A stretch of 64,000 nucleotides of DNA from Augochlora pura (GCF_028453695.1 NC_135776.1:12780663-12844662); one strand, 5' to 3'. Shown: positions 34,401-48,308, numbered from the stretch's first letter. Notes: generated by a model not told the origin, from the letters alone. Made by a program: numbers and translations.

Positions 34401-35398
34401 GACAAGCGTCCAGGTGGTTTCACCTGTCCGCTGAATGATGGACGCCGCTGTCCCGGAAACCCGGCGTCCGGAATTCCCCTGGCTAGGAAACATTTTAAAT
34501 TCGGGATTCGATGAATTAATGCGCGACGAGAAGCCTCGCGGCCCGATAACGGTGTCGCTATTGCAGCGAGCTATACGATTACAGCGTGTCGTAAACGTAA
34601 ATTTAAGAGGCATGAATAATAAAGAGTCGGGACAGAAAATTATCATATAATGGCCGCTTTCTGGGGTCCCTAACAAGCCACGGACAAATTTGATCGTCCG
34701 CTTTTTAAACACTTTCGAAATTGATTTACGCGTCTGTCCGCATAGCACGCGCGCGTATAATACACGTTCGGAGAAATTTTTATTCCGCACAGAGAATTGG
34801 AGTCTAATAGTCGCAGTTGCTTCGTTTCGCTATAAACGAAACGCGTGCTACTATTTTCGAAAGCTTTCTGGGCCAGTTTTGCCCCGTCTTCCGTATCGCG
34901 CGCGTTTTTTCTTTCATGATTGGCGCAACTCGCGGACACGTTCCACGCTCGAATTAGCTCATATATTCCCCGTTAACGGTCCTTTCCGCGTGATCCTTAT
35001 TCGAACGAGTTACTCCCACGGGGTCGGTAGTTCTTCATGGAAAAACGAAAGAAACGTTTCGCGCGGCGAAGAACGACGATAAATTTTTGCCGCATTTGCA
35101 TTCCTTTCGAATTAAGCTTAAAGCCTGAAACATGGTATTAATAAAGCCTGCCGGGCCGCGTCCGTCGCGCGTCGGTCCGTGAATTCGTTCTGTTAACTTT
35201 TTTATGGACGGAAATTAAATATCAAAGTTGCCGCACGAAAGAAACGGAATTATGTATCGGGGCTGCGAGCTGCTACAACTTCGCGGAATTATTTTCCGCC
35301 AGATGAATTACTCCTGACCTGTTTATTATGCAGCCTCCGGGAGTGTTTAATAGGGGATGAAAAGTAACACCGTTCTCCCATTTGCTCGCTAAGAAGAA
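30455..35398. other. Non-coding stretch, no gene recognised
   Basis: A+T-rich to about 31150, then mixed. Frames of 149-161 codons occur on both strands and are not recognisable. TTCTAATTTTACAG ending at 31999 is a good-looking + strand acceptor with a branch-point-like CTAAT, but no donor or domain follows before a stop. A CT-rich patch lies at about 33815-33840. Confidence 0.6.
31451..31483 (+). repeat. (CT)n microsatellite
   Basis: CT run followed by CTAT and CTGT units. Confidence 0.95.
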
Positions 35399-35499
35399 TC
35401 GCTCGCTCGCTCTCAGTCTTTCTCCCTCAATCTCTCTTCTCTTTCTCTGTCCCCCTCTCTTTCTCTACCTTTCTCTCCCTTTCTCTCCCTTTCTCTCTT
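35399..35499 (+). repeat. CT-rich tract, about 100 bp
   Basis: Opens with GCTCGCTCGCT, then degenerate CTTTCTC units including a repeated CCTTTCTCT. It is the longest pyrimidine tract in the window. The nearest downstream AG (GCAAAG) is a poor acceptor. Confidence 0.9.
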
Positions 35500-36675
35500 C
35501 TGTTCGCCGCCGCAAAGCGCGAACTTAGCTACCGGGGATGCATTCATTCTGCTTTAATTGACCGCGGAAACATTACACGATTGTCGGTTGCTCTTGCATT
35601 TATTTTATTATACGGGTTTGGTCACGGTTTCGTGGAACGGTGATTCCTCGATTTCTGCTTTTTGCATTTTACCTTTACTTTAATATGTCATAAAGTACGG
35701 CGTCGAACGACTCGCGGCTGAGGTCGTGATCCTTTTGCAAGGAATGGTGTCAAAGAAACTGTTCTTTTTCAACTCTGCCATTTATACTTTTCGCTTCCGT
35801 TTTATTCTTAAATAATAACGCGTAGACCGCGGTTTTTTATATAAAATAAAAATTGCCTGTCGAAAGAAAAGATTTTTCATTCTACTCTTATTCCGCTTCT
35901 ATTTCAATTAACTATAAAAAACAATAAAAGAACATCGGAGGAACGATGGAAGTTCCCTCTGAAATTATCGCGGTTCGCATACCCCGTCGCTGTCGTATAA
36001 AACGACGGTGTATCTTTCTCTCGGATTTTTCCCTTTTTATTTCGACGTCGGTTCTTTGTCGAGCATAGTAATCGGTCTAATCGTCGTCCATTGTTCCTGG
36101 TCCGTATGTCGGATACGCGTGTTGCGGTTACGAAAAAATTGGGTGGCCGGAACAGATCGATGCGTAATGGAAGGAGAACCGCCGATTGTCTGTCCCCCGC
36201 CGAAGAGCGACGCGGGTTTCGCGATGAATGGCCGGTATTATTTTATCGGTGATCGGCCTGGATTGAAAATTGAAAAACGACGGGGGACGACGGTGATGAA
36301 ACTGGGTCGTAGATTCTTCTCGATCGACGATTTTCCATTCGCCTCCGAGAGAAATCCGCGATCCCCACGATTTACCCGGGAAACGCTTTGATTTCGGCTC
36401 GACCACTATCTAATTTTATTTCATCGATTACGCGGTGATTATACACGAGCAGTTCCAGGTTCAGGATGTAATTACTCTCCTCGCTTCGATAAAAAAAAAA
36501 ACGTATACCGCGGAGGATTAAAAAGTGGAGCTTCCTAGGCTGCGTTTAAACGCTTTCGCAGAAAATCCTCGCCCGACCCTTATCACCGTCATAATGGCAC
36601 ACAATTCCTGGCAATCAGGTGGAAGAAAAGAACTCTGGTCTACCTTGGCTCGCGATTATGTAACCCGATTAACAG

Positions 36676-36693
36676 CCCAGCAGCAGCAGCAGC
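36676..36693 (+). repeat. (CAG)n triplet, short
   Basis: Five CAG units. They give a short poly-Gln in a + strand frame, which is not otherwise protein-like. Confidence 0.85.
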
Positions 36694-38246
36694 ATGAGAA
36701 CACCATCGGCGCGCGCGCGCGTCCCGAAGGACGCGTTCGCTGGCGTGCAGAAAAAAGGGGATCTAAATTGCAGACGATTCGAGGAAGAATTTGATTCTCG
36801 ATCGTCGCGACGCACGCACCTGTTCCCCAGGTGGATGCCTGGATCGATCGGACCAGTTTCTCCGGAGAGCGTGGCTCTGCAGTTGTTCTCGTAAGTCAAT
36901 TCGGAACGACCGTTAACTTCGCGCGAAATAATTGAAGCCGGCCGGAGCGTTCCCGGCGACGTCTGGAGAAATGCGATCCGGCGAAAGTGAATTACGCGAA
37001 ACGGTCGTTGTTTAGGCGAATCAGCAGCTACGCCAGTGTTATTTGCTCCCGAGGAATCGGTCCCGGTGATCGAGCGCCGATCATTTTTAACCGGGAGACA
37101 CCGCGCCGGTTCCTTCCCCGAGCTCTAACGAGCAACAGCGAAATGATCGAACGACGCCCGGACTAAATTAGGTACAAATGAACGCTTTGCCGCTTGAACT
37201 TGCATCCTCCGTGTAAATTCCCGTCCATCGATCATCCACAGTTCGGGGAAGTTGATAGATCTTGGATACGCAGCGTTTCGATGTTCGGATGTTCGACGAT
37301 ATTCAAAGTCTCGAGCTCTGGCAATCGCCGATCGAGGAAAAGTTTTCGAAACAAGAATTTCAAACACGAAATACGCGATTGAACTTCCACGCAATAGTCG
37401 CATTCTCTTTGCAGAGTCTAGCCGCGGCTATACGAATAAAAGAACAGCGCACAGCGGTCAGAGTTTCTTTCCAAATTGGCTAATCGAATTGAACGCAAAG
37501 CTCGAAGTCGGCCAAGACAAATTGGCGGATCGCCACTTGCTTCGAAATAAGACGGCGAGGACCGAATCGAAGAGAAAATAAGGACCGGGGTGTTATCCTT
37601 TGAAGACGCGGTCGCCGCGGATGGACGCTTTGACGGCGTCGAAAAATCTTATCGGCCTTGGGGAAAACTAATTTCGCAGCTCCGACAATCGCATAAACAT
37701 CCAGGGAAAAGGCCGAGGCACGAGGGTGTCCGGAGAAAGAGTTTCTTGCTAAGCCTCGCGAGGAATTATTTTCGGCGCGGAGCGAGTGGGAGTCGGCCGG
37801 AGCGTGTTCCGGGAGCAACCATGAATCTTTTAGCGACGTACCTTTTCACGGTAATTGCGTGGTGCCGTGGATAGTTAGCGTCTTCTGGCAACGATGTCCG
37901 TTCTCCGTTTAATTGGCTAGTTAGCCGGACGGCCGGAAGCGCTCCTCGGAAAAAGGACTCGCGCTTTCGTTCCGCTTCGCCATAGAACTACTGTCACGCC
38001 ATGACGTGGAACATTGTTTACCGAGAACTGTGTCAATCTACGCTAACTCGGTTATGCGATCGGATTCTTGAATTCCTCGACATTCCACTCGTCTACCCTC
38101 ATGCGCGATGGTTTGATAAAAATGTTCGGTGAAGTATGGCAACGGCAGGACAGTATTTCGTTTTCGGAGAACACCGCGTCGAGACGAGAGGTTTACGAGT
38201 GGCGTCCGAGTTTTGTCATCGTTTCAGAATCGGTGTAAATCACCGT

Positions 38247-38294
38247 CGAGGCGAGACGAGGCGAGGCGGGGCGAGGCGGGGCGAGGCGGGGCGG
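38247..38294 (+). repeat. (GCGAG/GCGGG)n array, 5- and 10-bp periods
   Basis: About nine pentamers alternate GCGAG and GCGGG, giving a 10-bp higher-order period over the last half. It is the longest pentamer array in the window. Confidence 0.9.
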
Positions 38295-39859
38295 CTGCTC
38301 GAAGAGCGTAGGCCTCGCGCAGGATTAATGGCGCGAGGCCGGTGTGCTTCTTCTCGTTTGCTTAACGAGGCCACGCGCTGCCCCCACGGCTCCGGTTCTA
38401 ATTGTTTTCGCGATTAGGTGTCGTGTTTGCGTGTCCATCCGGGGGACGAGCGACCGGACCGACCTGGGGCCCCGGTAATCGGAGGTAATTGTTAATGCAT
38501 CGGACACGCTTGTAATGGCACCTATTGTGGCCCACGATGCGCACCGGAGCAGGTGTTAAACGCGTGTACGTGAGATTCGATTTCGCGGATCGGGTGGCCG
38601 CGGGCTTCGCAACCGCCTCGGCGACGGATACTGTCCGATTCGGAAACACGCCTCAAAATTAAATATAGAAGCGCTCCGATTCGGCCAATTTAAACCTAAA
38701 CTGCGAATAAAACGTTACCGGATGTTTCGTCGCATCTTTCGATGCGTCCACGTTCGACGAGAAGAAACGCGGAAAAATCCATACCTTGGGCTAACGACTT
38801 CAACGAAATTCTCGGCGTTTAATAACGAAAAAGAACCTTTCTTTTATCTCACCTGTCCCCTAACTCCGTCGGTGCGGCGATCGTAAAAAAGGAGTACGCG
38901 GAGAGCGAATCGCTGACGGCGAGAAAAGTGTTTCGAGAAGACGCTGAAGCAGCCGGAGGAGCGGCCGAGAGAAATATTAACGCGTCCGTCGGTTTTTCTT
39001 TTCCTCGCGCACCTCTCGCGCACCGGTCACCGGATGGCTCGCCGCCGATAGAGCCATTCCGTAGCACCGGAATCAAGATTTTCGCACGTCCCCGTTTTTC
39101 AGCGGAAACGCCGCTGCGGAATTCGACGATTCGCGCGGCTCGATGGGAACTCGTTGTCCTGAAAGCGCGAGATATAATCGAGCGAGCCAGTTGCCGGCTA
39201 TGAATTTCGCCAGGTTGCAAAAATGGCAACGGTCTTTGATATTCCTTCGGTACGCGTGCACGCCAGTTCCCCGGTTTCATACCGAAAATATTTCATTTCC
39301 CAACCCGAGCATAACTCCTTTCCCCATTTGCCGCTTTTGCGTCCTCCCGCGTCTCGGCGTTCTCTCGGCGTTCTCGCCGTTTGCTGCTTATTCTCCGCCT
39401 CTGTACGGATCGAATGAGCGAGATAATGTTTCAATATTCAGCGGCGCATTTTAGTACCGTGGCATCATTCGAACCGTTTATCAAACGACGCGTTTCTCCG
39501 AGATTATATCGTCGAGCGACAAATATTTCGACTCGCGGGTAATATTTACGCAGATAAAGTCATTTTAATATTCGAATACCGTAACATTTCTAAAGCCGAA
39601 GTAACTAACGCGTAATGGTTCGTAGAAACTTAGCAAAATTAGTAAACCAAATGCACCGACAAGCCGCAATAATTGAAATCCGTTTATTTAGAAACATCGG
39701 TTTTGTTCGCGAGATTTATGTTTTAAACGGTTTCAAAATGGAAGAAGGGGGAGCGGGCGAGTGCACGCCTGCAGCTAAATGTTAATCATCCTGTATAATA
39801 TCTGGAATCCTGAGCGCGTCGCGAGGCGGCCGGCTGCGGATCTATTTTGGTTTGCCTGT

Positions 39860-39881
39860 GGAACGCGGAACGCGGAACGCG
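39860..39881 (+). repeat. (GGAACGC)3 heptamer repeat
   Basis: Three perfect tandem heptamers. Confidence 0.85.
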
Positions 39882-40297
39882 TCGCCCCCCAATGACTTCG
39901 AAAAATCTTCTTCCGGGAAAATCAGGGAAAACGCGCTCCGCTCAGCGCCGCGCGCCTCACCGCGCCGACCTACACGGAGTAGAGTGCATTTATGCGGCCG
40001 ATGCATTTGCGGGCGGTGCAGCGCGTCGCGTCGCGGCTGCACGAATACCCATCGGCGCGAATGCACGTGTTACGGATGTAAACGGCGAGCGTGGCGGTGA
40101 ATTTCAAATCGAGGAATATAAGTTGCACGATCGGCCCGACACTCCGCCGTTTCCCGTTTGCGTCGACCCCCCATTTTTCCCTGTCGTTTTTTCCCGCCGT
40201 TCTCCCTCGCCTAATTTCTCTTTTTCGCATAATTCGGCGGCAATCGATCGCGCGAATTACCGGGAAGATTACCTGTCGTTCTTTTTTTTCAAATCTC

Positions 40298-40336
40298 TGA
40301 TTAATTAACGATTGATTTGTTTAAATCAACGATTGA
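40298..40336. promoter_or_regulatory. PBC/Hox-like site cluster with 21-bp direct repeat
   Basis: TGATTAAT (40298-40305) has the form of a combined Exd/PBC-Hox site. It is followed by a direct repeat AACGATTGA at 40307-40315 and 40328-40336, spaced 21 bp start to start, which is two helical turns. Between them TGATTT (40313) and its complement AAATCA (40323) form an inverted repeat. Helical phasing of repeated sites suggests co-operative binding. This is inference from sequence words only. Confidence 0.35.
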
Positions 40337-41192
40337 GCACCAATGCTGTCGACATGCTGAAGTGACGAAGCACGGAGGGTTTATCGAAAAACTTGTTGCT
40401 CGTTAGTCGTGAATTTGCGCGGGCAATCTTGCCATAACGCGAGAGTAATGTATAATTTTGAATAATGAAACGCGCGCGCGCGCAAATAAATGGCTCATGA
40501 AATAAACATCGGGATGAAAATTATGTATTACGCTGCATTCGCTTGAAATTCGCCCACGGATTTTTGCAAACTCGAATTTTCATGGCCTGATTTTCAGAAA
40601 TACGGGACAAACGTTCGTCTCGCGTATCTGACGCTTGAATTATGGCTTTCGGATGTCCATCGAGGACATCGCTACTAAATTCCCGCGACCTTTCAATTCT
40701 CCAAAGATAGTAGATCGATACAATCAATTGCTCGATTATATTGTAACGTTTTTGCATTATTTGTAAAATTTTGCCAAGAATTTCGCGAGACTCTAGACTG
40801 TCGCGATCTCAACGAATCATCAATGAAACGATTCGTTACAGGCGTATAGCCCGCGATCATCGTGGAACAAGGCAACGAAAATGTAATTGGAATGTAAAGC
40901 TCATTACGGACAGCGAGGAACAATAATTAGCTTTTTCATAATTAACGAACGGCCTCGCGGATGAGGCGATTGTCATGTTTCCACCCCGGACGGTGGAATA
41001 GTTGCTCGAGTTGGCCGGGATTCATTGTGACTGGGCCGTTTCGCGTCACTCCGATTAGACCAAAAGTTAATTCACTCGCTGACACTTTTTCTGGGCTCGG
41101 CCAGGCGCATTGAAAAAATATTACATCGAGCCGACGATGTGTGTTAATTAACGGCCCTCGTGTTACGGCGGCGGCACAGTGTGAGACAGAAG

Positions 41193-41232
<40 letters not shown>

Positions 41233-44200
41233 AGTGGTCGTTAAAATGTTTCTGTTCCTATGAAAGGGTCTTATTGTTCCCGAAAATAATTAGTTTGTAA
41301 ATAGAGTCTGCAAGAATGTAGGACACAATGGCTGCCGAAGCAAGATTTTCACGACTCATTCAATTATTTTTAATAACTGCAGTCTCATTGGGGTCTGCTG
41401 AAGCGAAACGAGATATTTGTAGCTTTTCTCTTTTAATTACGCAAACGATGCTTTGCGCTCTGACGTAAAACTCTATGTTCCTGATTAATAATAGCGTAGC
41501 TTTTTAATAAGAATCCTTTTAAAGAATCCTCAGATATCGAGTTAGAAAATATTTAACAATTTCGAAGGTTCGATAAGACAGGATAAATATTTTGTCATCG
41601 AGAAGTTCGTTATCGAAGAAATACGGAGGCGAATTCGCGACCAGAATTTTTCGCAGAATGATTTCATGCTCAACTGGAAGAAAGGGGTTCGGTATTGACT
41701 CCATCGACGAGTGAAAGGACCTCTCAAGGGAAGAATTTTCTACGAGAGTCTCGATCATCAAAGGAGCCGTTCATTATAATTGAACGGTCGGTGATCGAAG
41801 ACTATACCGACTGCGTGTAATCGGAGTGTAAAGCCCACGGCGCACCCGTTGACAAAGAATAATTAGCACTAACAAAGTAGGCAGGCAAGCCGTTCTCATC
41901 GAATCTCGTTTAATTAACGATTTCGTTACTCGCTTTGCGAGTCTATTACCATTCGTTCGCAATCACCTAACGAATACTACCGTATGAATGCTGCCGGAAA
42001 TATTTATAATTCTATCCGCAAACCAAACGATGATTCTCGATGGACGATAGAATTAATCGCTATCGAACCGTTTCGTTCTTCCTTTTACAATTATTTGACC
42101 GAATTTAATCTTAAAGCAACTTGGAGTTTGGTTAATTCGGGTCGACTGCATAATTTGTATCGCTCGAGCTCCGGGCAATTTCAATGTTGCAATCGATAAT
42201 AAATTACGTTTATCGGTGGCGTTAAGTGGCTAATTAGCTTGAGATTATAATACGCGTAAAGAATGAATATTCGAACGGTTATCTCGCAGGTAGATTTTCC
42301 AGATTATACGGATAGAAAATCGAGGAAAAAAGGAGAATTATCCGAGAGATTGGATTTAAATTTTTGAAAGTAGAATGTAATCTCTGCCGGCAATGTTTTA
42401 AATGTCGGAGAAACGAGATAATTGTAGAAAGGAATTTATTTTATAGTAAGCTGACGGGCTAGCACCGGCGCGAATCGAACGCTATAGATTTTTATTACAT
42501 TCCTCGGGCCGGTAATTTCAAGACTTCTATAAAATGATTCCCTCCCATTGTAGCTTCGAATCCAGTTAAACGGCGGAGATACCGTGGCTCGGCCATATTT
42601 CTGTCCACGCACAAAAAGATTTTATCGAAAAACTGTCCGCGCTTCTCTCGATCGTTCTCTCTTGAAAAGACGACTTTCCACGTTTGCCCAACAAAGAGAA
42701 TCGTACGGCCATTGTTGGATCGCCGAGTGATCAAGGACTCGAATCTAAGATTGAACGCCCGACAAAAAATTCTAATTCCGAGCGCCGTGTCTCATCAATC
42801 GGTCCCTACGCGTTCTCGATTCACAGACAGGATTCGAATTTCGATGGCGCGTTTCTTCGCTCGGAAAGTAATCTCTCTCCAGCCCTTCAAAATCTCCGAT
42901 TAGGAAATACCAAACTTGTATTTAAGAAGCTCGAGGTAATTTAATTCAATTGGCATTAACTGTTATTTTTCTTGTCCAAGCAAACACCGAACTGTCGCCT
43001 TTTCGGCTCCGTACCGTTAAAATCATAGTGGCATAAACGCGGAGCGACGGTATTCTCGATCAGAGAAGCGACGAGGACAGCTGCAGCGAACAAATTTCTG
43101 CGGAGCCTGTGTACGCCGGAGGCTCGTTGAAACCGGGAGCAAATGGCAAATAGAAGAACGCGGATTCCAGAATACGAAATAATTGGTCGGCGGCTGTGGC
43201 GGACGTCCCGCTCGGAATCGGCCATATTTTTCTCGGCTCGCAAAAAGATTCCATTCGGGTTCGAATAGGTCAGCCGTGGCCTACATGCTCGACCCGCTGC
43301 TGCCCGGGCCCGTAGATCTCCTTGTCTCGATCGTTTTATTTCAGAGTGGAGGTGGTCGTCGAACCATCGGCCAGAACAATGGTCCATTTCACCGGGTACA
43401 AGGCGCGCGTCGCCCTCGTTCCTCCACGGTGTTCCCTTGTCTCGTGTTTGCGTTCTTGCGGTCCGGACAGGGCTTTCGCAAATTGCGTTTCGCGCAGATC
43501 CTGAAACCGAACGTGCCGAGCCTCTGTACCAGTGTCCTGGGACACCGCCGCCGAGTTCGTCTCATCCGAGGACCTTCGACAGGCTTTTGTTACGATCTTC
43601 TTCAACACTTTCTTTAACGACTGGCTTCGATCGCCCAAACAATACTCGATTAAGAGCGAACCAACATTGCGTACTTTCCAACGTTTCTGAAAATTTTCTA
43701 CTCGCGATAGGCGAACTTTAACGCTTGGATACCAGTTGAACGGAACCAAACGACTCTTCTAATTCGCATCAAAGGATACCGACAGCTACGGATTCATCGC
43801 GAAAGTTCGCGTCACTTGCGCGAAGCGAAAACGTTGGGAGGCGAAGGGAGTGGCTTGTTTCGCTTTTAAAAATATGAAAAAATTCTTAAACCGTGCCGGC
43901 GGGCAATGAAACGAAAATGTTGTTTCTAAAAAACACACATTCGCGCGGATTCGCCGAGAAGCGTGGAGATGGCGAGCGTCGGGGGCCGGGCTCATTGAAA
44001 TTTCAATTGCCCGGGAAACACGGGGCGGCGTCCGCGGAATTTTTCCCGCGAACTGTACATCTTTGAGGGGCGGAGAAAAAAGGCAAGAGACTCTTTTGGC
44101 CGTTTCTCGCTTTCTACATTTATGAAGCTCATCGTATCCTGTTGACCCGCTTATCACTGTCCGCCCTAACGAACTGCTTTCAGCTTCAACTCTTTTGCTA

Positions 44201-46206
44201 TCTTTACGTCTTTACATCCTTTCCTACTTCATCCATTCGCATTCATATTTAGAGCTTTCTGAAGCCCTGACCCACATCCCCGCCTCTACCATCCCCGTTT
44301 CCCACACCCATAGCCGGCTCGCGTTAACGATATTGTCCGGAAGACAACAAGAAGCAACTCGTCCCATGATCCAATAATGATCGCAACCGAGACGATCGGA
44401 TTCAATACAGTCTCCGGATCGCGAAATAACACTTCAACGCTGTTCTACGATGGCCTCGCGTCCTTGGGAAAATTATTCTCGACGAGAATGGTCTTCTCGT
44501 CTAGTTTCCTCTCCTGTTCCGTGAAAACGAACACATTTCGCATATGTTCGTATTCAAGTACAAGTGCGAAAATATGTATTCCGGAAAAAAGCAATCGCGC
44601 CTGGGGAGAATAAAAAATGTTTGCAGCCTCGTCATCGTCGGTAATCGTCTAACCTATTAAAACGTAAAGGAACGTAGGGGCGGACGGGAATCGATCGATT
44701 AATAAATAACGGATTATGCGGCGAGGCATCTGCGGGTGGCAGACACCGCGGAAATGCTCTTGGTATCCGGATCGATCAGAGTTTCCGCGACTTTGCGCCC
44801 GAAATGCCAAGCCCAAGAGGCCGTCGGTCAATCAGCGTTAACACGATCATCGATTAACCTTGCGTATGTATCCCCCGGATCCCGATCGGCGCCCGGGATC
44901 GCCGTGAACCCGGTAACAATGGCGATTACAGGCCGCTCATTGTGCACGGTATTTGAGCGACAAAATGAGCGTGCATCGGACGAGTCCGTCCCCGGCGATC
45001 CTCTGCAGTTGGCAGGAAATAATTAAAAATAAATTGTAGAGAGACGGAGCGAGGCCGGGGCCGATCGGCGCGCACACCGTTTCGCCTTACCAATTACACG
45101 TCGGATAACGATTTTGCCCGGTAACGATATTACTCCTCGGCATAACGTCGTTACGTCGTCGGGGCGCAACGCGATGCGACGCGAGAGTGCCTCTCCCCGA
45201 TCGGTTCCGGTGTGCCACCCCCTCGATCTCCCCCTCCCTTTCTCTTCTCTCTTGATTTTTTTATTATCGTCGGGCCTCTTCGTTACGAAAGATTGAAAAG
45301 GCAGCCGGGGACGAACGGTTCAGCGGCCTCCAATGCTCGCGTAAACTCTGATCAGAGCCGCGCCGTGGAATTGGGGTGCCCACGAAAGCACCCCGGTGTA
45401 TCGAGGGCTTTAATAATTGCACCGGAACGAGCGCGTTCCTCGCGAGCTCCGCTCCGGTCCGCTCCGGGGCTCTCGGCGCGTCGTTAAACACGTGCCAGGT
45501 CGAGAGCCTGCTTTTTTGGGAATAATGGCGAGGAAGAAGCGCCGGATTGCGTTTACTCGGCTCGATTAGAGCCCCGGCTCCTCCACTGTCCCCATATACA
45601 CGTGCTGCCTCTCAAAAATTGATACAGTCTCTGCTAACTGTATCTAGGCGGACCTCTGAAAGCCAAACAGCTAATATTTATTAATTAGAAAAGTATACAA
45701 TTCGCGTTTCCTGAGAGAAATTAATGGATGCAACGGCAACAAGAGTATCAACGATAAGAGATGATTTCAGTCATATTGGCCGCAACTGTTGTTATCAGGT
45801 TCCGTCCCGAGTTCAGATCAATCCTGGAGATCTCCGACGATCAATGTTACAGCAGAGTAAATAATTTATGTGCTAGGGTTCGCACGCACGGAATCGGCAA
45901 ACGGGGTTCACCCACACGGACTCCGGAAGCTCTGTAAACACGGGGTCTGCGCGTACGCAGCGCACGCCAGTCTTCAAACTAATTCGGTCTAAAATCGGTG
46001 GAATCAGCGGCCTCGTTGTCGCCATTTTAAAACGATAGACTTGTTCGTATTCGCATTTCCATTTACACAATGATCCACAGTCCGTTCCAATTCCGGTAAA
46101 TAGTTCGAGATACATCATCGTTGGAGAATTTCATTCGTGAACGATGTTTGCCCCTCTGTCGACCGGTCATCCAGGTCTTTAGCTTCCAGTTGGTGGCAAC
46201 GCGGAG

Positions 46207-46209
<3 letters not shown>
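40337..46209. other. Non-coding stretch, no gene recognised
   Basis: 40870-42450 is A+T-rich. Frames of 143-144 codons on both strands at 42956-43617 overlap and are unrecognised. CGAATCGAAC at about 42472 resembles a tRNA T-loop on the minus strand, but no A-box or acceptor stem goes with it. Confidence 0.6.
41195..41230 (+). repeat. (GA)n microsatellite
   Basis: About 18 perfect GA units. Confidence 0.95.

Positions 46210-46240
<31 letters not shown>
46210..46240 (+). repeat. (AG)n microsatellite
   Basis: About 15 perfect units. Confidence 0.95.
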
Positions 46241-46246
<6 letters not shown>

Positions 46247-46414
46247 CACGGCGCTTTTCATTAGAATATCGGGGAATGCTGTCGGCCCGATTTCACTGGA
46301 ACAACAAAGAGCAATGTCACGCCGGTAACGAAGAACACGATTGCCAGCGCTCTTCGCTGAAGCTGGGGATCATTGGACGGCTATGCCCAACGGAACGTGG
46401 CGGACCACCTCGCT

Positions 46415-46478
46415 GGGTTACGAGGGGCAAGGCGAGTTTCCTCGTGGCAACGTCACGCTGGTGTGTTGCCAGTAACCC
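46415..46478 (+). other. Possible three-way RNA junction
   Basis: GGGTTAC (46415-46421) can pair with GTAACCC (46472-46478). Inside it are two further hairpins: GAGG with CCTC (46422-46443) and TGGCAAC (46445-46451) with GTTGCCA (46465-46471). The result is a compact cloverleaf-like fold of 64 nt. It lacks the tRNA A and B boxes and a 3' acceptor, so it is not a tRNA. It could be a chance fold. Confidence 0.3.
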
Positions 46479-47079
46479 CTGGGACACGTGTCGGTGACAC
46501 GACGAAATACCTTCGTCCCCGATGTCCAACCAAATCCTCGCAGACGATTTTTCTGCCGATTTTTAATACCAATTCTTTTCGATCAACTTGGATCCTCCTA
46601 TTCGAGTCGTCACAGGACCTAACCAAATTTTATCTGAAATGCAAATAGCAAAAAGATTTTAAATACAACAAAAAAAAATAATCGACCTCAAGAATCGAAG
46701 ACACGACTCCTTTTCCAATAATTTGAACAAATTAGAAACAATAACGTTCCTAAATCATGCGAACCCTGCACAGTTCGCGATGAAAGCGCAAAAAAGGAGC
46801 AATGTACCGACACGAAAAGCGACTACGCGATGACCCAATAAAAAAAGGCGGTCTCGCGGTGAAAGGGTTCAGAAATCAGCGTAGCGAAGCGTCGTAGCGC
46901 AACGTGTCCTTATTAATTAAAGGCCCGCGATGGTTCCAGCCTGATAAGTCCGTGCGGAACGGAAGTGGAACGGGGACTGGTTGGTCGTTAGATCGAGCCA
47001 ACCGACGAGATTTTTATCGGCGATCCGAAGTAATAGAAAGACAATCAAATCGAGGGAACTGGATCACGACTCCGAACCC

Positions 47080-47112
47080 CTCGGCTCCGCTCGGCTCGGC
47101 TCGTTTCGGTTC
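47080..47112 (+). repeat. (CTCGG)n pentamer array, degenerate
   Basis: Units CTCGG, CTCCG, CTCGG, CTCGG and CTCGT form an imperfect array of period five. Confidence 0.75.
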
Positions 47113-48308
47113 CCTATTCGTGCCTGGTTAACCCAGTCCATCCCGCGATCCTTTTTTCCGTATGGCCGACCGATAAAACAATGGCGTTTTCTCGGTGCCA
47201 GGGAGTCACTTAGCCCCGACGTGCATTGGCTCGAGAACCAATCTCGGATAATTAATAGCCCGGTCTCTATCGATCAGAGCCGACGCCACGGGATCCCCGA
47301 GTCGAACGAGCACAATACCACGGTAATTGCTTTATACTTATAAGTTGCGAGAGCCGGCCCTGCCTCTTCGTCCAGCATATTGTGCTCTGTAAACCGCGAA
47401 CGATCGCCGGACTCGTGCGAATATACGCGGTGTCCCGAGAGTTGCCGCCAGAGAAACGCTGATTTTAGAGACGCGGCTGTGCTTTTAGTTATCGACGATT
47501 CAAACTCGCCTCTATTCCAGGTCCTACTTTACGATCCTCTAAAATATTTTCTCGAGCAACGAATGAACAGACGTCCGCAATCTACTCGGAAACTACCGCG
47601 CAACATAAAGGAGCTTCTCTCGACCTCTCGAAGCCTGCGCTGACACCGTTCTCCGGACCTGCACAAAGAAACGCTTTTTTATTGGCTCGTAAACCGTGCC
47701 TTCTATCGATTCCGAAAGTACCGATCTCTTCGTCGAAAAAAAATTGCAACCCCGCCGGGGTTACATCGAGAAGCTGCCGGAGAGAAATCGAGAATTCGCT
47801 AAAGATTTCACCAAAATAATTACTACCGTCCAATTAAGATTGTTCCCCATTTTCGAAACGTTAAACCCCGTTCGTTTATGCGCAACTATGTGGAATGAAA
47901 GCACCGGAGCCATGGTACAACGGGTTAATGGCGCGTCATGGTCAGACCGAGTATCAGGGAGGCACGCCGATGAAAATTCGCAATTGCGAAGCGTCGACCG
48001 GATCCGGAGTCTGCATAATACGGCGGGGACACCCGGTACGTATTTATAGGTACGCCCATTCGAATGGCTCCCACGCGACCAGAGAAAAAGCTCGTTACCG
48101 TGACTTTCTAGGTCCTCCTTTCCGGCTCGGTGTCTTCCTCGTCGTCCCGGCCCCGCCCGGGCACATCTTGCCCCTTCTGGTTCAATTGCACGGCTAAAGT
48201 AATGATTGATATGCGGCTTATCGAGCCCGTGCAACGACCAAGATCCATTTCGTGCCTCTCCCGGTTCCCGATGTCCGCGCACACGCGTGTACACGCTGAA
48301 ATAATGAC

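Larger units (their letters stand above)
35500..40297. other. Non-coding stretch, no gene recognised
   Basis: A+T-rich around 35780-35930 and 39460-39740. Overlapping frames of 143 (-) and 153 (+) codons near 38849-40308 are composition-driven. TTTATTATGCAG near 35320 in the preceding stretch and several TAATTA words here hint at homeodomain sites, without further support. Confidence 0.6.

Noticed and set aside
42462..42482. tRNA T-loop-like GCGTTCGATTCGC on the minus strand
   Set aside because: No A-box, no anticodon arm and no acceptor stem at tRNA spacing.
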